Of a stretch of DNA of 64,000 nt, positions 57,235 to 64,000 are shown piece by piece. The stretch is from Marinomonas aquiplantarum. Its GTDB lineage: Bacteria > Pseudomonadota > Gammaproteobacteria > Pseudomonadales > Marinomonadaceae. How positions within the stretch are numbered: position 1 is the stretch's first letter; each line of letters opens with the position of its first letter. The position numbers were made by a program, and so were the translations under genes. The notes beneath the pieces were generated by a model, which did not search any database, was not told the origin of the DNA, and saw only the letters and a list, made by a program, of their open reading frames with translations. The stretch covers positions 372,001 to 436,000 of the forward strand of contig NZ_QNRF01000002.1 of NCBI RefSeq assembly GCF_003314975.1, written 5' to 3'.

Positions 57235-57954
57235 ATGCTGAAGAATAAATGGTTAACCTGCTTTAGTCTTGTCTTGTCGACCTTTACTAGCTTGTCGGTA
57301 TACGGTGAAACGTTAGAAGTGCCAAGATGGTTTGAAATCATGTACGTGGATCAACAAGCGGCCAAACAATTTGGTAATGATTTTGAAGTGTCGTTAACGC
57401 CAGGACAGCATCAAATTGTGTTGCGCTTTAATAAAATTTTGCGCACTGGTGGCGATTCAGAAGTGTTTCAATCTGAGCCTATTGTGATGGATGTAGACGT
57501 CACTCAAGGGGCTTACTTACAGCTTAAAGCGCCTTACATATCATCTTCTCGACAAGCCGAAGAGTACGCTGCGGCTCCAACATTTACACTGCATGATGAG
57601 GCCAGTGGTCGAGAGGTTAGTTATCAAAAGCGGGTGTTGAAAGAAAAAGCGGGGTTGCAAAATTTGCGAGATTATCTGGCTGAAGTAAAGCAACTCAATA
57701 ACCGTACTGTTGAGGATTCTAATGGTCCGAGCGCGGCCCCTTCGCGTATGGAGACGGATCCAGCTCTAGAGATGATGAAGTTTTGGTACAACAAATCCGA
57801 TCCGGCAACACGAAAAGCCATGCGTATTTGGATTGCAGATGCTCAATACCAAGCGAAGGTTTCAAATATACAGCTAGATATGATGATGTTGTGGTACAAC
57901 AAGGCGGATGATGACGCTAAGAAAGCGTTTCAGATTTGGTTGGTGAACGAATAG
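57235..57954 (+). CDS. DUF2057 (YccT-like) exported protein
   Basis: 239 residues from the ATG at 57235, six bases after AAGGA; an in-frame ATG at 57229 sits on the ribosome binding site. A signal peptide ends near SVYGETL. The N-terminal two thirds match DUF2057: LEVPRWFEIMYVDQQAA, LTPGQHQIVLRFNKIL, YLQLKAPYISSSRQAEEYA. The C-terminus carries two copies of a 25-residue unit (EMMKFWYNKSDPATRKAMRIW and DMMMLWYNKADDDAKKAFQIW). E. coli YccT affects curli assembly; the role here is unknown. Confidence 0.83.
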   Translation: MLKNKWLTCFSLVLSTFTSLSVYGETLEVPRWFEIMYVDQQAAKQFGNDFEVSLTPGQHQIVLRFNKILRTGGDSEVFQSEPIVMDVDVTQGAYLQLKAPYISSSRQAEEYAAAPTFTLHDEASGREVSYQKRVLKEKAGLQNLRDYLAEVKQLNNRTVEDSNGPSAAPSRMETDPALEMMKFWYNKSDPATRKAMRIWIADAQYQAKVSNIQLDMMMLWYNKADDDAKKAFQIWLVNE

Positions 57955-57973
57955 CAGAAGAAGCATTAAAGCG

Positions 57974-58009
57974 TGCCAATACCAATGACGTCGTCATGCT
58001 GTATTGGCA
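57974..58009. terminator. cruciform-like hairpin between convergent genes
   Basis: TGCCAATAC and GTATTGGCA pair over 9 bp and enclose a second palindrome, ATGACG-T-CGTCAT. It lies 19 bases after the DUF2057 stop and 12 before the EamA stop. No T-run follows, so it is a likely but atypical bidirectional terminator. Confidence 0.55.
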
Positions 58010-58021
58010 CTCTTCTATTAT

Positions 58022-58909
58022 CTAGTTGGTCTCGTTAACGAGATTGGCTCGAGCGGCAATTTTTTGATTAAACTTATCATTCACCCAGAGTGCCATGAGT
58101 ATGATGCCGCCACCAATGGTTAGGCGCATAATATCGGCATCACGATTCCAGAATAGGACATTGACTATGATGCCAGCTGGGATCAATAAGTTGTTGGCGA
58201 CGGCCAGCGTCCCAATGTTGACTAACGTTGCCCCTTTGTTCCAAGCAAAGTACCCAAGCCCAGAAGCGACAATACCAAGATACGTCAAAATGGCCCATTG
58301 TAGGGCAGTGGTTGGCAGTTTATCTGGGTTACCCATGGTCAAATAACATGGAATGACCACGGCCAGCGCTCCAATGAAAAACCAGCCAAAAACGGTTCTT
58401 TGAGGCAAATCAGGGCGCTGTTTCTCAATCACACGTTTGTAGCCAACTTGCCCTGCGGCAAAGCAAAGGTTAGCCCCTTGTACAATTAACAGTCCTTTAA
58501 TGAAGCCATCGTCGACCCCTTGATAACGAATGGCAACCGCTCCCAAAATCGCCAATAAGGCACTTACCGCAAATCCTACATTAAGTCGACGATCTAGAAT
58601 GTCATTCAATAGTGTGACATACAACGGCGTCATGACAGTAAAGAGCAGAACTTCAGGCACGGATAAGTAGAGAAAGGATTGGTAGTAAAAACCGTACATG
58701 ATACCAAGTTGTAATGCCCCACAAACCATCAGGAGTAAGGCTATTTTGGCTTCAATCTGGCGCAGTTTCAAAAATGGCAAAAATACCAATGTGGCTAATG
58801 AAACCCGCATCAGCACTGAAAACCAAGCATCGACTTGTCCGGCAAGATAAACACCAATCAAGCTAAAGGAAAAGGCCCATAATAGGGTCACGGCGAGAAG
58901 TATAGGCAT
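58022..58909 (-). CDS. EamA/DMT family transporter (RhaT-like)
   Basis: 295 residues with ten helices in two EamA repeats. Typical features are LLWAFSFSLIGVYLAGQVDAWFSVLMRV at the start, FTVMTPLYVTLLNDILDRRLN at the end of the first repeat, and GYFAWNKGATLVNIGTLAVANNLLIPAGI in the second. Metabolite or amino acid efflux is typical but the substrate cannot be inferred. It is divergent from ompW across 338 bases. Confidence 0.88.
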   Translation of the reverse strand: MPILLAVTLLWAFSFSLIGVYLAGQVDAWFSVLMRVSLATLVFLPFLKLRQIEAKIALLLMVCGALQLGIMYGFYYQSFLYLSVPEVLLFTVMTPLYVTLLNDILDRRLNVGFAVSALLAILGAVAIRYQGVDDGFIKGLLIVQGANLCFAAGQVGYKRVIEKQRPDLPQRTVFGWFFIGALAVVIPCYLTMGNPDKLPTTALQWAILTYLGIVASGLGYFAWNKGATLVNIGTLAVANNLLIPAGIIVNVLFWNRDADIMRLTIGGGIILMALWVNDKFNQKIAARANLVNETN

Positions 58910-59150
58910 GACTTAGATTCCGTTAATAAATTTGTCGCTAAGTTTACTGGCTTCTACTTAGGAGGGAAAGCAGTTTACTTTTCCAATTTTAAAAGTTTAC
59001 TAATGTTTTTTTTGCACATTATCTATGCTGCGAGTCAGTGTTTGGTTGCTTTAGTGAATATTGTCTTATTGTGAATTCTTTGTGGTAACACAGCTTTGTT
59101 TGACGTAAAGGCTTATTGCTTATCATGATCTTCTTTTGCAGGTGAGAACC

Positions 59151-59164
59151 TTGATCTAGATTAA
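59151..59164. promoter_or_regulatory. FNR/Anr-like box upstream of ompW
   Basis: TTGATCTAGATTAA matches the FNR consensus TTGATnnnnATCAA at 9 of 10 defined positions. It is 83 bases before the ompW ATG, compatible with a class II site if transcription starts near 59199. The rest of the 58910-59247 gap is AT-rich without other clear signals. Confidence 0.55.
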
Positions 59165-59247
59165 TTTTTTCTTTTTTTGAGCGAGTAGTTTAGTGGCTAA
59201 CACTTTGTTCTACAAAAAACACTATGTTCAATAAAAAGGAGTTGATT

Positions 59248-59859
59248 ATGAAAGCGATCTATCCATTGGTTTTAGCCTCTGCTTTGTGTTCATCGTTTGC
59301 TTTAGCGCACGATGCCGGTGACTGGTTTGTTCGTGGCGGTCTGGCGACAGTGATGCCAAATGAAAGCAGTGATGACGTGGCGGGCAACGGTGAATTAGAG
59401 TTGAATAATGATACCCAAGTGGGGGTGACGTTGACGTACATGCTGTCGGATAAATTAGGTTTGGAAGTGCTAGCAGCAACCCCTTTTACACATGATGTAT
59501 CGACTCGTGATCTTGGTAAAGTGGCTGAAGTCTCTCATTTACCGCCTTCTTTTATGGCGCAATATTACTTTGGTGAAGCAAACAGTCAGGTTCGTTCTTA
59601 TGTAGGTGCTGGCTTGAATTACACGATTTTCTTTGACGAAGAAGGTAAAGGGGCTCTAGCTGGTACAGATGTGAGTCTAGATAACTCTTTCGGTTTGGCT
59701 GCTCAAGTTGGCGTTGACGTAACCTTCGCTGACAATTGGTTCGCTAACGCGTCGCTCTGGTATATGGACATTAATACGGATGTAGAGACGACAGTTGGCA
59801 CCATCGATGCTGACATTGATCCGATCACGTTTATGGCCAGTGTCGGTTACACTTTTTAG
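59248..59859 (+). CDS. ompW: OmpW-family outer-membrane protein
   Basis: 203 residues from ATG 59248 with AAAAAGGAG upstream; the ATG at 59224 is rejected because it precedes the signal peptide. A signal peptide ends SSFALAHDAG. OmpW features: GDWFVRGGLATVMPNESS, NNDTQVGVTLTYMLSDKLGLEVLAATPFTHDV, HLPPSFMAQYYFG, and the C-terminal strand FMASVGYTF. It is an eight-stranded barrel for small hydrophobic molecules in homologues. E. coli ompW is controlled by FNR, in line with the box upstream. Confidence 0.94.
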   Translation: MKAIYPLVLASALCSSFALAHDAGDWFVRGGLATVMPNESSDDVAGNGELELNNDTQVGVTLTYMLSDKLGLEVLAATPFTHDVSTRDLGKVAEVSHLPPSFMAQYYFGEANSQVRSYVGAGLNYTIFFDEEGKGALAGTDVSLDNSFGLAAQVGVDVTFADNWFANASLWYMDINTDVETTVGTIDADIDPITFMASVGYTF

Positions 59860-59918
59860 TGATTGAAGCGTCTCTATCAACTTAAGTTTTTAGATTGATC
59901 CAGACATTGTCCACTAAA

Positions 59919-59952
59919 AAAGCTCTTAGCGAGACGGCTAAGGGCTTTTATT
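59919..59952 (+). terminator. terminator of ompW
   Basis: AAAGCTCTTAGC and GCTAAGGGCTTT form a 12-bp stem with one G-U pair and a 6-base loop, then a T-run, 59 bases after the stop. Confidence 0.85.
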
Positions 59953-60005
59953 TTCGCTTTATACTAATCCATAATGTGCGCCAGTTTATGGTTTGAGTGA
60001 TCAAT

Positions 60006-60644
60006 ATGGTAGTGGAAGCGTTGGTGTCGTTTGAGCAAAGGTTTAGGTTTTTTTTACAGGCGCAGGAAACAGCGGATGTTGCTCATGACCTTAACCACAT
60101 TTTTCGAGTGGTAAAAGTGGCTAAGCAGTTAGCCGTTGAAGAAGGTGCAGAGCTTGATGTCGTGGTGCCTGCAGCTTGGTTGCACGATTGTGTGTCATTG
60201 CCTAAAAATCACCCTCAGCGTGCTTTCGCATCTCGTATGGCGGCAGATAAAGCTGTGGCCTTTTTGCGTTCAATTGATTACCCAGAATGCTTTTTAGAGG
60301 CGATTCATCACTGTATTTGTGCCCACAGTTTTAGTGCGCAAATAACGCCGAAAACCATTGAAGCAGAGATTGTTCAGGACGCTGATCGTTTGGATGCTCT
60401 GGGCGCGATTGGAGTCGCTCGTTGTATGCAGGTCAGTGGCGCACTCAATCGCGCCTTGTATCATACCGATGACCCTTTTTGTGAGTCTCGACCTTTAGAC
60501 GACAAACACTATTCGATTGATCATTTCTTTGTGAAACTTTTCAATATTTCCGATTCATTAAAGACCGCAGCTGCGCGTCGTGAAGGAAAACGACGTGAGA
60601 GCTTTATGCGGCAATTCTTAACTCAGCTGGAAGAGGAAATCTAG
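60006..60644 (+). CDS. HD-domain hydrolase (YedJ-like)
   Basis: 212 residues from ATG 60006; an in-frame GTG at 59997 is an alternative start. HD motifs are complete: HDLNHIFRVVKVA, then AWLHDCVSLPKNH with the HD pair, and QDADRLDALGAIGVARCMQV. These match the YedJ type of metal-dependent phosphohydrolase. Cytoplasmic, nucleotide-type substrate likely but unknown. Its stop overlaps the convergent MarR stop by 4 bases. Confidence 0.9.
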   Translation: MVVEALVSFEQRFRFFLQAQETADVAHDLNHIFRVVKVAKQLAVEEGAELDVVVPAAWLHDCVSLPKNHPQRAFASRMAADKAVAFLRSIDYPECFLEAIHHCICAHSFSAQITPKTIEAEIVQDADRLDALGAIGVARCMQVSGALNRALYHTDDPFCESRPLDDKHYSIDHFFVKLFNISDSLKTAAARREGKRRESFMRQFLTQLEEEI

Positions 60645-61093
60645 TCTCCTCTTTCGGCATTAAATTCATTCATATTCTGAATCATTTTTTGACCTATGGT
60701 TAAAAACTGACTCAATTCCTCATCGGTTAAACCCGTTTTTAAGGCATTTAATGTAGCATAATCTGCTTGCTGAAGTGCTTCAAAGATAGATTCACCTTGT
60801 TCCGTAAGGGTCAATATTTGACTGCGTTTATCTTTCGGGTTGGGGTGCTTTTCAATCAGTCCCTGATCAATCAATTCTTTTAATAATCGAGTAATTTGTC
60901 CTTTATCTTTGTAGGTCATTTCTGCAATTGAATGAGCGGTACATTCCGCTGTGTCATGGATGCTTTTCAGCATCAGGAAAGACAAGGGCGTTAGTGAAAG
61001 TTGTTGGCGTTTCATTGTTTGCTTCATAGACCTTTGTAGGCCAATTATGGTTTGCACAAAGATCTGTTGTAACTGAGATTCGAAATGAGGCAT
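60641..61093 (-). CDS. MarR-family regulator
   Basis: 150 residues from the ATG at 61093; a TTG at 61129 is in frame but lies inside the operator-like repeat, so the shorter form is preferred. The winged helix is clear: LTPLSFLMLKSIHD, AHSIAEMTYKDKGQITRLLKELIDQGLIEKHPNPKDKRSQILTLT. It is divergent from a DUF2798 membrane protein gene and very likely represses it and itself through the repeats at 61116-61159. Confidence 0.88.
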   Translation of the reverse strand: MPHFESQLQQIFVQTIIGLQRSMKQTMKRQQLSLTPLSFLMLKSIHDTAECTAHSIAEMTYKDKGQITRLLKELIDQGLIEKHPNPKDKRSQILTLTEQGESIFEALQQADYATLNALKTGLTDEELSQFLTIGQKMIQNMNEFNAERGD

Positions 61094-61115
61094 AGAGACT
61101 AAGGATTCCAATTTG

Positions 61116-61159
61116 GTTGACAAGGTCAACTTGTTGATGCAATAATTGACATTATCAAC
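61116..61159. promoter_or_regulatory. MarR operator-like repeats
   Basis: GTTGACAAGGTCAAC (61116-61130) is a perfect 6-3-6 palindrome. GTTGAT (61133-61138) and ATCAAC (61154-61159) form a second inverted pair with 15 bases between them; TTGACA inside it (61146-61151) could be the -35 of the DUF2798 gene. Together they fill the divergent promoter. Confidence 0.6.
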
Positions 61160-61204
61160 TACTTCTTCTGAGTAGACAACTAAAATCCCCCTGAGAGAAT
61201 ACTT

Positions 61205-61654
61205 ATGTCAAAAATGCTTCAAAAAATTGCCATCATTGCCAGTTTAGTTACGGTTATGGGGGGCACACTGACTTTTGTCATGACCTGGCGTAATCTGGGG
61301 TTTGGTGATGACTTTATGATGTCTTGGCTATCAACTTTTGCGTTGTGCGTATTGTGTATTGCGCCAATTGGAGGTGTGATTTCCTATTTAGTGCATCGTT
61401 TGGTGGATGGCACTTTGCCTAACGTCTCTAAGCTGAAACAAGACCTAGTATTCGGTTTGATTATGGCGTTGATAATGGAATCCATTATGGCGGTTGTCAC
61501 TACCATCAACTTACATGGCTGGTTGGCGATAGAGGCTTTCATTAAACAATGGGGGGTGACCTTCCTAGCCGCGCTGCCTATGGGCATTGTTTTTTCTATG
61601 TTGATGTCTTTAGTCATTAAGCGTCGCCTGACGGCTTATTTGGTTAAAGCCTAG
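61205..61654 (+). CDS. DUF2798 membrane protein
   Basis: 149 residues with four helices in two DUF2798 repeats: about 8-65 (TFVMTWRNLGFGDDFMMSWLSTFALCVLCIAPIGGVISYLVHRLVD) and about 80-140 (VVTTINLHGWLAIEAFIKQWGVTFLAALPMGIVFSMLMSLVIKRR). Function unknown; the family is often beside a MarR or TetR gene, as here. The stop codon lies within the first bases of the structured element B. Confidence 0.87.
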   Translation: MSKMLQKIAIIASLVTVMGGTLTFVMTWRNLGFGDDFMMSWLSTFALCVLCIAPIGGVISYLVHRLVDGTLPNVSKLKQDLVFGLIMALIMESIMAVVTTINLHGWLAIEAFIKQWGVTFLAALPMGIVFSMLMSLVIKRRLTAYLVKA

Positions 61655-61718
61655 GGAAGGTGGGAGTAAGCCCTCTTGCCCTGCGAGTCTTAGTAGACTA
61701 ATTCGTACCTTACCTAGG
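61650..61718 (+). repeat. structured intergenic element, copy B
   Basis: The ends CCTAGGGAAGGT (61650-61661) and ACCTTACCTAGG (61707-61718) pair at 11 of 12 positions. The 26-base core matches copy A at 23 positions, and ATTCGT at 61701-61706 is also shared. The inner hairpin AGTCT-TAGT-AGACT (61686-61699) differs in sequence from that in copy A. It fills the gap between the DUF2798 gene and convergent modC and may also act as a terminator. Confidence 0.65.
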
Positions 61719-61723
61719 TCAAT

Positions 61724-62818
61724 CTATCGACAAAGGGCAACGGATTTAATTTGAGCAATGACCGACATGCCGATAGACAGTCCTAATTGTTGAGCTGAAA
61801 AGCTGGTAATTCTAGACACAATAGGAATGTCGTCAATCAACAGCCTTACTTGGGTCATACTAGGGTTGTTGATTTCTTGTTGCAGGTCATCAATGACGGC
61901 TGAGAGGCGGTTCAGGATGCTGGATTGATCCGCATGGGTTAAGCTCAAACTGACGTCTCTGGCTTGAATTCTCAATCTAACCGTTTCTCCCAGTACCTCG
62001 TCTCCTTGTGCAAATACTATCGATTGGTGACCAAGACGAATCGTCGATAGCTGCCAGTCAGCATTTTGCTCGATGACCTTTCCAGAGATCAACACACTGG
62101 CATCTTGGTGATTGGCAAAGGAGGAGTCTAATTGACTAAGTAGGTCGGATGCTTTACCTGATTCCACCAATTTCCCTTGCTCTATTACTAAAATATGATT
62201 CGCTAATCGACTAACCTCATCTAGAGAATGGCTAACGTATAAAATTGGGATATCTGTCGCTAGGCAGACTTTTTCAAGGTAAGGCAAGATGCCTTGCTTT
62301 AGACAATTGTCTAACGCCGATAAAGGCTCATCCATCAACAGCATACTAGGTTGTGACAACATGGCCCGAGCAATGGCGACACGTTGTGCTTCGCCACCGG
62401 ATATTTGATTTGGATAACGCGCTAGTAAAGGGGCTAAGTTCATTAGAGACAACACATCTTGATAGTCAAAGCGTTGTCTTTTTTGTTTCGCTCGTCTAAT
62501 AGCAAAGTTGAGATTTTGCTGCACCGTTAGATGGGGGAATAGGCTTGTATCTTGAAATACGAAACCAATTGGTCTTTGGTGAGTTGGTAAAAAAGTCTGA
62601 TCATCTTGCCAAGTTTCCCCCGCAAACTCTAAATGACCTTGGATATTAGGTTGGAGGCCTGCAATACAGCGTAATAATGTTGTTTTCCCTGAGCCAGAAG
62701 GCCCGAACAACGCAGTCACACCTGAAGGTTCGAGCTGAACATTCAACTCTAAGGCAAAGTCTGAGGAGGAGTGTTTTGCTTGATTAAACTGAACCTTCAA
62801 GCCCGACTGAGTCATCAC
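61724..62818 (-). CDS. modC: molybdate ABC transporter ATP-binding protein
   Basis: 364 residues. Walker A GPSGSGKTTLLRCIAG, signature ISGGEAQRVAIARAM and Walker B LLMDEPLSALD are intact. A C-terminal TOBE domain (about 290-360; SVIAQIKSVAL at the end) is present, as in ModC, where it can bind molybdate. Its ATG overlaps the modB stop by 4 bases. It drives import of molybdate for molybdenum-cofactor enzymes. Confidence 0.95.
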   Translation of the reverse strand: MMTQSGLKVQFNQAKHSSSDFALELNVQLEPSGVTALFGPSGSGKTTLLRCIAGLQPNIQGHLEFAGETWQDDQTFLPTHQRPIGFVFQDTSLFPHLTVQQNLNFAIRRAKQKRQRFDYQDVLSLMNLAPLLARYPNQISGGEAQRVAIARAMLSQPSMLLMDEPLSALDNCLKQGILPYLEKVCLATDIPILYVSHSLDEVSRLANHILVIEQGKLVESGKASDLLSQLDSSFANHQDASVLISGKVIEQNADWQLSTIRLGHQSIVFAQGDEVLGETVRLRIQARDVSLSLTHADQSSILNRLSAVIDDLQQEINNPSMTQVRLLIDDIPIVSRITSFSAQQLGLSIGMSVIAQIKSVALCR

Positions 62819-63513
62819 CAGATTCCTTTTTTATGTTGCTCATGTGTGTTTCTCTGAGCAAAGTAGAGCAGGCATAAAACGACAAACGCAAAAGCCATCA
62901 TTATTAGAGATAAGGTGTGTGCCTGTGGGTATTCTAATGCTTCGACATGATCGTAAATTTGCACGGAAATGACCTTGGTTTCACCTGGGATATTACCGCC
63001 AATCATCAAGACAACACCGAACTCACCAACGGTGTGGGCAAACCCCAATACCGCCGCACTAATAAACCCCGATTTCGACAATGGCATGACAACGGAGAAG
63101 AATCGGTCCATTGGCGAAGCGCCGAGGGTCGCCGCGGCATCCAAATGCTTTTCTGAGAGACTGGTAAAGGTATTTTGCAGTGGCTGCATGACAAAAGGTA
63201 GAGAGTACAACATAGACGCGACCACAAGGCCTGCAAAGCTAAAGGGTAAGGACGCAATGCCTAAATCAGACAACATTTTGCCTAGGGTGCTGTTTGGACT
63301 TAGCAAGATGAGTAAATAAAAGCCCAATACGGTTGGTGGCAGTACTAGGGGCATGGTGATCAAAGCGTTGATAGGGGCTTTGAGAATAGAGCGTGTTCGT
63401 GCCAGCCACCAAGCGATAGGAGTACAGAGTATCAGCAAGAGTAAGGTGACGACACTGGCCAATTTTAAGGTGAGCCAGATGGCCGTTAGGTCGGCTGGGC
63501 TAAGGTTCATCAT
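62815..63513 (-). CDS. modB: molybdate ABC transporter permease
   Basis: 232 residues, five to six helices. Features: LCTPIAWWLARTRSILKAPINALITMPLVLPPTVLGFYLL and the EAA loop LDAAATLGASPMDRFFSVVMPLSKSG, which contacts ModC. GFAHTVGEFGVVLMIGGNIPGETKV is the ModB signature. It starts 6 bases after modA and overlaps modC, so the three genes are one operon. Confidence 0.95.
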   Translation of the reverse strand: MMNLSPADLTAIWLTLKLASVVTLLLLILCTPIAWWLARTRSILKAPINALITMPLVLPPTVLGFYLLILLSPNSTLGKMLSDLGIASLPFSFAGLVVASMLYSLPFVMQPLQNTFTSLSEKHLDAAATLGASPMDRFFSVVMPLSKSGFISAAVLGFAHTVGEFGVVLMIGGNIPGETKVISVQIYDHVEALEYPQAHTLSLIMMAFAFVVLCLLYFAQRNTHEQHKKGIW

Positions 63514-63519
63514 AAGCGG

Positions 63520-64000
63520 TTAGTCAGCACTGTCATAGCCAAATGACCGTAGCTTTGCTTGTGTATCTGGCCTCAGTAAAAATGCCATAAAATCGCGTGC
63601 TAAGGAAAGCTTGTCTGAGTGAGATAGGATAACACCCGCTTGAAGAATCGGTTCATGAAAGTTGTCTGGAATGGTCACTGTGTGACCTTCTGAGTTGTCT
63701 TTCAAGGTTTGAGATAAAGCGACAAAACCGTATGCCACATTTCCCGAACGGACAAATTGATAAGTCTGACCAATGTTCTCACCTGTGATGAGTTTGTGTT
63801 CGACCAATGACCAGATGCCTATGTGCTGCAGAGCTTGTTGCGCAGCCTTACCGTATGGTGCCAATTTAGGGTTCGCAATGGCAATCTTGTTTGCCACTTT
63901 CAATGTCTTAGTCATGTCGTCTGAGATGGAGGAAGAAGGAGCCCATAAAGCCAGTTTGCCTTTGGCATAAACCGCAAAGCTGTCCGCTTGTGCTAATCCT
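63520..64000 (-). CDS. modA: molybdate-binding periplasmic protein, C-terminal part
   Basis: About 159 residues are visible; the frame is open to the window edge, so the signal peptide and first part are missing. An internal ATG at 63915 is not the start. Features: FAVYAKGKLALWAP, KVANKIAIANPKLAPYGKAAQQAL, GENIGQTYQFVRSGNVAYGFVALSQ, and the C-terminal AGVILSHSDKLSLARDFMAFLLRPDTQAKLRSFGY. It captures molybdate or tungstate for ModBC. Confidence 0.94.
   Translation of the reverse strand, partial: GLAQADSFAVYAKGKLALWAPSSSISDDMTKTLKVANKIAIANPKLAPYGKAAQQALQHIGIWSLVEHKLITGENIGQTYQFVRSGNVAYGFVALSQTLKDNSEGHTVTIPDNFHEPILQAGVILSHSDKLSLARDFMAFLLRPDTQAKLRSFGYDSAD

Overview
The window looks like a chromosomal segment of a free-living marine gammaproteobacterium, most likely in the Oceanospirillales near Marinomonas. 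The genus is an inference from gene content, not a measured identity. Supporting evidence is a Na+-type PomA/PomB flagellar motor, an ectoine operon with its own aspartate kinase, a ProU-type glycine betaine importer, the zapA-ssrS-fau and prfB-lysS arrangements of gammaproteobacteria, and a glyoxylate shunt with a DUF3612 regulator. Gene density is high. I see no tRNA, rRNA, CRISPR array, prophage or insertion sequence.

Layout: 0-3.5 kb holds the end of kdsB and two tandem TraF_2-type outer-membrane proteins. 3.5-8.6 kb is housekeeping: fau, 6S RNA, zapA, prfB with a programmed +1 frameshift, lysS and hisC. 9.5-12.6 kb is proXWV. 13-15.3 kb is an ECF sigma/anti-sigma/DUF7282 cluster and a TIGR03643 gene. 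15.3-22.8 kb has a metal-exporter-like gene behind a Fur-like box, xseB-ispA-dxs, pomAB and dapB. 22.9-23.4 kb is a MarR regulator resembling EctR/CosR. 23.5-28.1 kb is a light-response cluster: photolyase, TudS-like DUF523/DUF1722 protein, FAD oxidoreductase and a divergent MerR/LitR-like regulator around a nested palindromic operator. 28.2-34.2 kb has a DUF2061 protein, an NSS transporter and ectABC-ask. 34.3-37.2 kb has a GGDEF-EAL protein and hupE. 37.4-43 kb is an L-tartrate cluster: ttdAB, a LysR regulator, and a tripartite tricarboxylate transporter whose large and small membrane subunits are fused. 43.1-48.2 kb is mixed: LysR/DoxX, an unknown protein, a long PRPP-synthetase-like protein and a DUF3612 regulator. 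48.3-52.2 kb is glcB-aceA. 52.3-61.7 kb holds accessory genes: a phytase-esterase lipoprotein, hybrid kinase, diguanylate cyclase, DUF2057, EamA, OmpW, an HD hydrolase and MarR/DUF2798. 61.7-64 kb is modABC, with modA cut by the window edge.

The strongest integrative signal is an apparent osmoregulon. The ectA and proX promoters, 17 kb apart and on opposite strands, share almost the same core: a TATAAT box running straight into a TTAGA...AAATTAAT element. Each promoter also has a second upstream copy of the element. The ectA copy is an 8-2-8 palindrome, the layout I recall for EctR1 sites, and a plausible EctR/CosR-type MarR gene lies between the two operons. Other candidates for new biology are a two-copy structured intergenic element with 23 of 26 identical core bases, a LitR-like regulator lacking the cobalamin-binding histidines, and the TctA-TctB fusion.
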